NCBI GenBank assembly: GCA_937917025.1
Contig: CALFSF010000103.1
Coordinates: 1 to 14,612 of the forward strand
Source of the DNA: an uncultured Paraburkholderia sp.
GTDB lineage: Bacteria; Pseudomonadota; Gammaproteobacteria; Burkholderiales; Burkholderiaceae
Length of the DNA: 14,612 nt
Direction of reading: 5' to 3'
The notes beneath the pieces are model-generated. The model did not search any database. It was not told the DNA's origin and was given only the letters and a program-made list of their open reading frames with translations. Made by a program: the position numbers and the translations under genes. Every line of letters starts with the position of its first letter. Position 1 is the first letter of the stretch. Shown one piece after another: positions 6,869-11,791 of the stretch.

Positions 6869-7243
6869 CTAGAACGGTCCGCGGCTTTTCAGCTGTTCGT
6901 ACTCGCGTTTCAGCGCGTCGATACGCTTCGTGTACGAAGCCCGCAGACAGCGCCGCTCGCCACGGCAGGCGGCGCGCTCGTGCAGCCATGCGCGCTGCTC
7001 GTCCTGCATGTCGCCGCGCGTGCCCATGGCGACGAGGCCCGTCAACGTGTCGTAACGCACCGCCATCTCCACATCCATCTCGCTCAACTGCCGCGACGCG
7101 CAGATCGCGCGTTCGTCGGGCTGCTTCGCCTGCCCGCAGTCGAAACTCGCCGCGCGCGCCGCCTGCATCGACAACGCGGCGAAACACGCCGCGAACGCAT
7201 AACGGAAGAGGGGGTGATTCAGTGTTGATGAACAATGAGACAT
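6869..7243 (-). CDS. LprI/DUF1311-like secreted protein
   Basis: 124 aa from the ATG at 7243. A signal peptide is visible (PLFRYAFAACFAALSMQAARA, cleavage near residue 31-32). The mature part SFDCGQAKQPDERAICASRQLSEMD is the hallmark of the DUF1311 / lysozyme-inhibitor LprI N-terminal domain: Phe-x-Cys, then the (D/E)xxIC motif, then LSxMD. Four mature cysteines (C36, C48, C93, C99) suggest two disulfides in the periplasm. Some family members inhibit lysozyme, but many have no known function, so inhibition is only a possibility here. A start further up the same frame would destroy the signal peptide. The gene converges on crcB (72 bases between stops) and is not part of a visible operon. Confidence 0.82.
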   Translation of the reverse strand: MSHCSSTLNHPLFRYAFAACFAALSMQAARAASFDCGQAKQPDERAICASRQLSEMDVEMAVRYDTLTGLVAMGTRGDMQDEQRAWLHERAACRGERRCLRASYTKRIDALKREYEQLKSRGPF

Positions 7244-7510
7244 TGAACGGTCATCCGGATCGGAAGGGGGAACCCGTAGTGTAAGGTCCCGCTCCTCGTT
7301 CTTTGCAGGCAGGCCGTGTGACCGCGGATCGAGGAGCATCTTGTTTGACGCGCGTCACGTCGCGTACTCGACGGCCCCGGTGATGCGTGCCACCGGATAC
7401 GCTGTTGCAACATGCAATCCGCCGCCGCAGCGCAGTGCCACGTCACGCGGCATAGCCAGCCATTGTTCGCTTTTCACGAGCAGTGTTTTCGACCGGACGG
7501 CCTGTATCCT
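7244..7510. other. gene-free stretch upstream of the LprI-like gene
   Basis: No reading frame here has a credible protein; the open frames on both strands are arginine- or proline-rich shadows. The stretch must hold the LprI-like promoter on minus (TACACT near 7280-7285 is a possible -10 without a good -35) and the promoter of any plus-strand RNA ending at 7662. No clear element beyond this was seen. Confidence 0.4.
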
Positions 7511-7662
7511 CGTCGCGATGCACTGTAACCTTCAACGCGCTGGTTATCGAACGGCTGGCCTCCTCCTGGGTCAGCCATTTTTGCGAACGAAGGGCGACGC
7601 TCCTCCATACCCTGTCTGTCCTTTTTCTGTCGCAGGCACGGCTTGATGCCGTGCTTTTTTTT
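7511..7662 (+). ncRNA. candidate small RNA with anti-Shine-Dalgarno motifs
   Basis: A strong intrinsic terminator ends this stretch on plus, yet no convincing protein gene lies in front of it; both flanking genes are on minus. Upstream is a hairpin GGCTGGCC (7553-7560) / GGGTCAGCC (7568-7576) followed by ATTTTTG, itself terminator-like. Its loop region holds CCTCCTCCT (7559-7567), complementary to a Shine-Dalgarno sequence; a second CTCCTCC lies at 7600-7606. Exposed CUCCUCC is a known feature of several bacterial small RNAs that block ribosome binding. The 5' end is not determined: TATCCT (7505-7510) could be a -10 but has no good -35. I do not recognise a named RNA family. Confidence 0.35.
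7636..7662 (+). terminator. intrinsic terminator on plus, with no upstream protein gene
   Basis: A perfect seven-base-pair stem GCACGGC/GCCGTGC with loop TTGAT is followed directly by eight T. Direction is unambiguous because the other strand has no T-tract. The transcript it ends is not explained by any plus-strand gene in the window after crcB. Confidence 0.85.
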
Positions 7663-7734
7663 CGCGGATGCGTTCGCATTGTCGCGGCGTTGACGGCCTT
7701 ACCTTCACGTATGCGACAACGACCCGGACACCGG

Positions 7735-8496
7735 CTAGGAACGCCCGCGACGGCGCAACGATGCAAGATCGTCGCCCACGGGCACCCCGGCGAACATCAG
7801 GAGCACGGTGGCGAGCGGCACCGTCGCGACGAAGCCGAACTGCTTGAACCCGAATGCGCCGGCAATGCCGCCGGCCAGAAACATGCCTAAGAGGGAAGCA
7901 AACAGCGCGAGCTTGCGACGGTCGGCACGCACATAGTGCGGCGCGCCGAGCGGTGTGCCGCGATTCCAGTAGAGGCTCTTGCCCAGCTCGATGCCGATAT
8001 CGGTCACGAGACCGGTCATGTGCGTGGTCCGGATTTCAGCCTTCGATATCTTCGTTATCATCGCGTTCTGAAGGCCCATCACAAAACACAGCAGCGCGAC
8101 GGTCGTGGGAATGTAAAAGACACGATGGGCTTCGAGATTTGCACCCAGCAAGCCAAAACAGAGCAGCAGGACGGCCTCGAGCAGCAGCGGCGTCGCGTAG
8201 ATGCTCGTCGCGCGATGCTGGCGGCCCCAGTTGATCAGCACCGCGGACGTCGCGGCGCCCGCCAGAAAAGCGGCAACGGACCCCGCCGCGGAAAGCACGA
8301 AGGCCACCTGCCCGAGAATCAGGTTATCCGCCAGCGAGGAAACGATCCCCGACATATGAGACGTGTACTGACCGACGGCCAGAAAACCGCCGGCATTCGC
8401 AGCGCCGGCGACGAACGCAAGCGCGCATCCGAGCCGCCGGTTCGAGTTGTCGGTGCGCGCGGGCGACGTGAACGTCCGGAGATAATTGATCGGCAT
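7735..8496 (-). CDS. DUF1275 / YoaK-family inner-membrane protein
   Basis: 253 aa with about six hydrophobic segments and a soluble basic tail (LRRRGRS). The family signature is clear and appears twice as an internal repeat: AFVAGAANAGGFLAVGQYTSHMSG near residues 27-50, and MGLQNAMITKISKAEIRTTHMTGLVTDIG in the second half, giving paired T-(S/T)-H-M-(S/T)-G motifs. This suggests a two-fold pseudo-symmetric membrane protein, perhaps a transporter; the substrate is unknown. The start is the ATG at 8496 (MPINYLRTF), although the GGGAG upstream lies rather far away. A possible promoter element TTGACT lies on minus at 8577-8582 with a poor -10. A structured minus-strand RNA with terminator ends about 180 bases upstream and could be its leader. 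Confidence 0.85.
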   Translation of the reverse strand: MPINYLRTFTSPARTDNSNRRLGCALAFVAGAANAGGFLAVGQYTSHMSGIVSSLADNLILGQVAFVLSAAGSVAAFLAGAATSAVLINWGRQHRATSIYATPLLLEAVLLLCFGLLGANLEAHRVFYIPTTVALLCFVMGLQNAMITKISKAEIRTTHMTGLVTDIGIELGKSLYWNRGTPLGAPHYVRADRRKLALFASLLGMFLAGGIAGAFGFKQFGFVATVPLATVLLMFAGVPVGDDLASLRRRGRS

Positions 8497-8677
8497 GATG
8501 GTGAGCTGCTCCCGAAACGATGCCCGCCCGGCGCCCACGCTGCCGGCGCGGCGGCTGAATTGCCGTCCAGTTTATCAGTCAACGGCACGGCGGCCTCCTG
8601 GCAGCGCAGCGGCGGACGGGGACGCGAGACCGGAAACGGGCGGACCTTGTGCGGGCCTGGCTCTGCCGTGGCGCACC

Positions 8678-8709
8678 AAAAAAAAGGCGCCACGTAACCG
8701 TGACGCCTT
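8678..8709 (-). terminator. intrinsic terminator on minus
   Basis: Read on minus: AAGGCG-T-CACG, loop GTTA, CGTG-G-CGCCTT, then a run of T (the plus-strand A-run at 8678-8685). Ten paired positions with one mismatch plus T8 make a strong terminator. It ends a minus-strand transcript begun in the region divergent from the IclR gene. Confidence 0.85.
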
Positions 8710-8787
8710 GAAAAGTTCTAGCCATTCCGAGGGCCGTGCTAGAACCTGAGAGACGGGATCCGAAATCCGAACGCGCCCTCTGGCTCT

Positions 8788-8815
8788 GCCTGAACCCTTA
8801 AGCTCCAGCCTGAAC
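8788..8815. repeat. tandem imperfect repeat GCTC-N1/2-GCCTGAAC
   Basis: GCCTGAAC occurs at 8788-8795 and 8808-8815, each preceded by GCTC with one or two bases between. On the candidate minus-strand RNA these read as two GTTCAGGC copies, possible duplicate pairing sites. Confidence 0.5.
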
Positions 8816-8893
8816 GCGCACCGGGCGCGGTTCAGTCACGCGACAAAAAGATTCAAAACAAAGACGAGTATTCGTCTTTCGAAATGAGATTCC

Positions 8894-8922
8894 ATTTTTT
8901 ATGTTTATGCTGACCAAGTCAA
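8894..8922 (-). promoter_or_regulatory. candidate promoter of the minus-strand structured RNA
   Basis: On minus, TTGACT (8917-8922) and AAAAAT (8894-8899) are 17 bases apart. The -35 is good (five of six) and the -10 moderate (four of six). The start would fall just before hairpin I of the candidate RNA. The stretch is AT-richer than the rest of the window. Confidence 0.4.
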
Positions 8923-9066
8923 GCAAAAAGTATTCACGGCATGCGCGGCCACGAAAAACCTTCCGATACAATGAATCTTCATAGGAAAACGACTGAACAC
9001 CCCGCCTGAAAGGGTTTGCCGGCGATTTTCGCGGTCCGGATGGACGGCTGGGAAAAGCGATTAAAC

Positions 9067-9081
9067 TGAAATAAAGTTCCA
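9067..9081. promoter_or_regulatory. IclR-type operator in front of the IclR-family gene
   Basis: TGAAATAAAGTTCCA is an imperfect dyad (TGnAA-N5-TTnCA) that resembles the E. coli IclR box TGGAAATNATTTCCA at most arm positions. It ends 8 bases before the ATG, where bound protein would block transcription or early elongation, which suggests autoregulation. A second short dyad TGAA-TC-TTCA lies near 8972-8981. Confidence 0.4.
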
Positions 9082-9089
9082 TAAAAACG

Positions 9090-9926
9090 ATGAACAAGCG
9101 ACAAACGTCTATCGGCAGCGCTGATCCCCTTCAGGAAAAAGAAGGTTCCGGCGACGAAGTGACAGCACTGGCGCGCGGTCTGACAGTCCTGCGGCGGATC
9201 GCCGCCGCCGACGCGCCGCTCAGCAACCGCGAGCTCGCCGAACTCACCGGCATTCCGAAACCGACCGTCTCGCGCATCACCGCCACGCTCGTCGGCACCG
9301 GCTACCTGTTCCGTCTGCCCGACAGCGAGCGCTTCGTGCTGACCTCGTCGGTGCTCGAACTGAGCAACGGTTTTCTGCGTAATTTCGATATTCGCGCCCG
9401 CTCGCGGCCCTTCCTGATCGAACTCGCCGAGCGCACCGCGCTTTCGGTGCATCTCGCCGTGCGCGACCGGCTCGACATGGTCGTGATCGACGCGATCCGG
9501 CCGCGCTCGGCGGTGCTCGTGTCGCGCCTCGAGGTCGGTTCGCGGATGGACATGTGCCGCACGGCCGTCGGCCGGGCGTATCTGGCGGCGCTCAGCGAAC
9601 CGGAACGCGAAAGACTGCTGATCGGCATGCAGACCGTGACCGGCGACGACTGGGGCCAGCTGGGCAACCGGCTGCACACCGCGCTGCGGGAAACCGCCTT
9701 GCGGGGCTACGCGATCGCGGTGGGCGAATGGCACGAAGGACTGAACGCGATCGCGGCCGGCTTCGTCGGGCCCTCCGGCGAGCGCTACGCGGTCAACTGC
9801 GGGGGCCCCGCGCACCAGTGCCCGCGCGAATGGCTGATGGAGCGCGCGGTGCCCGCCCTGCTCGAATGCATCGAGAAAATCGTCCACGAAGTGGGCGGCA
9901 CGCCCGGCCGCAGGCTCGACAACTGA
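9090..9926 (+). CDS. IclR-family transcriptional regulator
   Basis: 278 aa. After a polar leader of about 24 residues, the family start VTALARGLTVLRRIAAADAPLS leads into the winged helix-turn-helix (NRELAELTGIPKPTVSRITATLVGTGYLFR, about residues 46-75). The effector domain follows, with typical words LSVHLAVRDRLDMVVIDAIR, GSRMDMCRTAVGRAYLAALS, LRGYAIAVGEWHEGLNAIAAG and a C-terminal AVNCGGPAHQCPREWL. Such proteins bind small carbon metabolites and control nearby catabolic genes, but no catabolic genes lie alongside, so the target is unknown. The ATG has no clear ribosome-binding site. A GTG at about 9159, directly at VTALARGL, is an alternative start. The candidate minus-strand RNA and DUF1275 gene lie divergently upstream and are possible targets. 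Confidence 0.93.
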   Translation: MNKRQTSIGSADPLQEKEGSGDEVTALARGLTVLRRIAAADAPLSNRELAELTGIPKPTVSRITATLVGTGYLFRLPDSERFVLTSSVLELSNGFLRNFDIRARSRPFLIELAERTALSVHLAVRDRLDMVVIDAIRPRSAVLVSRLEVGSRMDMCRTAVGRAYLAALSEPERERLLIGMQTVTGDDWGQLGNRLHTALRETALRGYAIAVGEWHEGLNAIAAGFVGPSGERYAVNCGGPAHQCPREWLMERAVPALLECIEKIVHEVGGTPGRRLDN

Positions 9927-10355
9927 CCACGCGTCCCGCGTCGAACCCCGGGCTCGGACCTTGCATTTCTGTAACCAGGGTAATCAAACGAAAGATAGAT
10001 CGCTGGACTGTAACAAGGCACGGGACGTAGCATCATGCTTTCGGACGCGGCGCCCCGCGCCGCCGCCCGTCCCCGAGCCGGCCATGGCGGCCGCGTCGCG
10101 CGCTGCCTGGCGCCGCGCTTTCACGGTCGCCGGACATTACATGTGTAACCTCTTTTCCCCGCGTCTCGCGTAGCATCGCGCAGGCACGGACATCGACGTA
10201 TCAGCCGGTGTGTGCGAGCCGGCACGGCGCTTGCCCGGCACTGCACGCGGATCGCCTGCCGGCAGCCTGCTAACGACGATGTCGTGCCTGCGCCGGGCAA
10301 CGCGCCGCGCGCCCATCCCTATTCCAGATTCCACGCCAGCCACCTGACCGAACCG
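9927..10355. other. mdtA upstream region with repeated TGTAAC and GTAGCATC words
   Basis: No gene is seen. CTGTAAC(C/A)AGG occurs at 9969-9979 and 10008-10018. The dyad TTACA-TG-TGTAA lies at 10137-10148. GTAGCATC occurs at 10027-10034 and 10170-10177. The first TGTAAC is part of TGTAACCAGGGTAAT (9970-9984), one base different from a segment of the Rrf2 dyad. Between 10035 and 10130 the DNA is plain GC-rich. No confident sigma-70 promoter could be fixed. Confidence 0.4.
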
Positions 10356-11774
10356 ATGGACGAACAACAAAAACATCCGGAAACACCGCGCCCTTTTGAT
10401 TCCGCTCACCGACCGTCGGGTGCCGCTGGCACACCCGGCGGTCCCGGTGGACCCGGCAACGGCACGCCGCCCACGCCGAAGCGGCACCGTGGCCGCGTGA
10501 TCGCCGCGATCGTCGCGGTCGTGGTGATCGCGGGCATCGTGCTGATACGCTGGCATCCGTGGGGCGGCACGAGCGGCGCCACGGCCGGCGCCGGTGCCAG
10601 CGGCGCGAGCGGCGCACACGCCGGCCGTGGCGGCCGCGGCGGCCGCGGCGGCAATGCCGCGAATGTGCCGCAACCGGTACACGTCGCCACGGCGACGCAG
10701 GGCGAAATGCCCGTGGTGCTCACCGCGCTCGGCACGGTCACGCCGCTGGCGAACGTCACGGTTCGCACCCAGCTGAGCGGCATCCTGCAGACCGTCGCGT
10801 TCCAGGAAGGCCAGATGGTCAAAAAGGGCGACATGCTCGCGCAGATCGATCCGCGCCCCTACCAGATCTCGCTGGCGAACGCCGAGGGCACGCTCGCGAA
10901 GGACCAGGCGCTGCTGCAGACCGCCCGCCTCGACCTGAAGCGCTACCAGACGCTCCTCGCGCAGGATTCGATCGCGAGCCAGCAGGTGGACACGCAGGCG
11001 TCGCTCGTCAAACAGTACGAAGGCATGGTCAAATCGGACCAGGCGAACGTCGATACCTTCAAGCTCGATCTCGTCTATGCGCGCATCACGGCGCCGGTCT
11101 CGGGCCGGGTCGGCCTGCGTCAGGTCGATCCGGGCAACTACGTGACCTCGGGCGATACGAACGGCATCGTCGTCATCACGCAACTTCAGCCGATCAGCGT
11201 TCTCTTCACGACGTCCGAAGACAATCTGCCGGCCATCACGAAGCAGATGCGCACGGGCACGAAGATGTCGGTCACGGCCTATGACCGCAGCAACACGACG
11301 TCGCTCGAAGCCGGCTACCTCGAAACCGTCGACAACCAGATCGACACCACCACCGGCACGGTCAAGCTGCGCGCGATGTTCCAGAACCCGAACAACCTGC
11401 TGTTCCCGAACCAGTTCGTCAATACGCGTCTGCTCGTCAACGCGATCAAGGACGCCGTCATCGTGCCGACGTCGGCGGTGCTCAATGGTTCGATGGGACA
11501 GTTCGTGTACGTGGTCAAGCCGGACAGCACGGTCACCGTGCGGCAGGTGAAGGTCGGGCCGGTCGACGGCGAACGCACCAGCATCAAGTCCGGCCTGCAG
11601 GTCGGCGAGCGCGTCGTGATCGACGGTTCGGACCGCCTGCGCGAAGGCGCGAAGATCACGATCCCGGCTGCGTCGGGCGCGGCCGCTGCATCGGGTGCGG
11701 CCCACGCGTCGGGCGCCGCTGCTGCATCGGGCGCGCGCCGTCACCGGCATGCGTCGCAGGCGTCGGCGGAATAA
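10356..11774 (+). CDS. mdtA: RND efflux periplasmic adaptor MdtA
   Basis: 472 aa from the ATG at 10356 (MDEQQKHPE); no clear ribosome-binding site, and longer in-frame starts lack one too. A Pro/Gly-rich cytoplasmic tail comes first, then one membrane anchor (about 48-65), a Gly-rich linker (69-102) and the membrane-fusion-protein core. The lipoyl/hairpin part starts at VHVATATQGEMPVVLTALGTVTP and includes SGILQTVAFQEGQMVKKGDMLAQIDPRPYQ. The returning half is LVYARITAPVSGRVGLRQVDPGNYV. The beta-barrel holds DRSNTTSLEAGYLETVDNQID, and the membrane-proximal part DAVIVPTSAVLNG. It links the inner-membrane pump to an outer-membrane channel. The last 35 residues are an Ala/Ser/Gly repeat tail ending His/Arg-rich. 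mdtB follows after 17 bases. Confidence 0.92.
   Translation: MDEQQKHPETPRPFDSAHRPSGAAGTPGGPGGPGNGTPPTPKRHRGRVIAAIVAVVVIAGIVLIRWHPWGGTSGATAGAGASGASGAHAGRGGRGGRGGNAANVPQPVHVATATQGEMPVVLTALGTVTPLANVTVRTQLSGILQTVAFQEGQMVKKGDMLAQIDPRPYQISLANAEGTLAKDQALLQTARLDLKRYQTLLAQDSIASQQVDTQASLVKQYEGMVKSDQANVDTFKLDLVYARITAPVSGRVGLRQVDPGNYVTSGDTNGIVVITQLQPISVLFTTSEDNLPAITKQMRTGTKMSVTAYDRSNTTSLEAGYLETVDNQIDTTTGTVKLRAMFQNPNNLLFPNQFVNTRLLVNAIKDAVIVPTSAVLNGSMGQFVYVVKPDSTVTVRQVKVGPVDGERTSIKSGLQVGERVVIDGSDRLREGAKITIPAASGAAAASGAAHASGAAAASGARRHRHASQASAE
11667..11745. repeat. low-complexity GC(A/G)TCGGGCGC-type repeats at the mdtA 3' end
   Basis: Imperfect repeats encode Ala-Ser-Gly-Ala units in the adaptor's C-terminal tail. 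All units stay in frame, so copy change would lengthen or shorten the tail without breaking the protein. Confidence 0.6.
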
Positions 11775-11791
11775 GGCACGGCTGATACCGA

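Larger units (their letters stand above)
8678..8887 (-). ncRNA. candidate structured RNA of about 210 nt (small RNA or DUF1275 leader)
   Basis: Read 5' to 3' on minus from a possible start near 8887: hairpin I, AAAGACGA-ATAC-TCGTCTTT (8879-8860, eight perfect pairs). Hairpin II follows, CTGAAC + GCGC arms with one bulge (8835-8810). Two copies of GTTCAGGC come next (8815-8808 and 8795-8788). Hairpin III is GTTCTAGC/GCTAGAAC (8745-8738 and 8722-8715) with a 15-base loop, then the terminator. The loop of III holds GCCCTC (8734-8729), complementary to GAGGGC at 8780-8775, so an H-type pseudoknot can form. No credible protein is encoded; an open frame across 8798-9097 has no ribosome-binding site and no recognisable content. 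No known family was recognised. Confidence 0.4.

Noticed and set aside
7341..7646. 101-codon plus-strand frame ahead of the terminator at 7636-7662
   Set aside because: No ribosome-binding site, no family resemblance or membrane pattern, and its end runs into the terminator stem; an untranslated RNA explains the terminator better.
7511..7662. 6S RNA as identity of the plus-strand candidate
   Set aside because: The long closing stem with central bubble and the conserved 6S end sequences are not visible, and the segment is short.
8741..8800. CTCTCAGG and CAGGCAGAG words on minus that recall a glycine riboswitch
   Set aside because: The conserved CCGAAGG-GCAA and AAAGGACAG segments and the GGAGAG stem partner are missing, and no glycine gene follows.
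8798..9097. 99-codon minus-strand frame upstream of the terminator
   Set aside because: No ribosome-binding site, no recognisable sequence or membrane pattern, and it overlaps the IclR gene start and the structured RNA elements.
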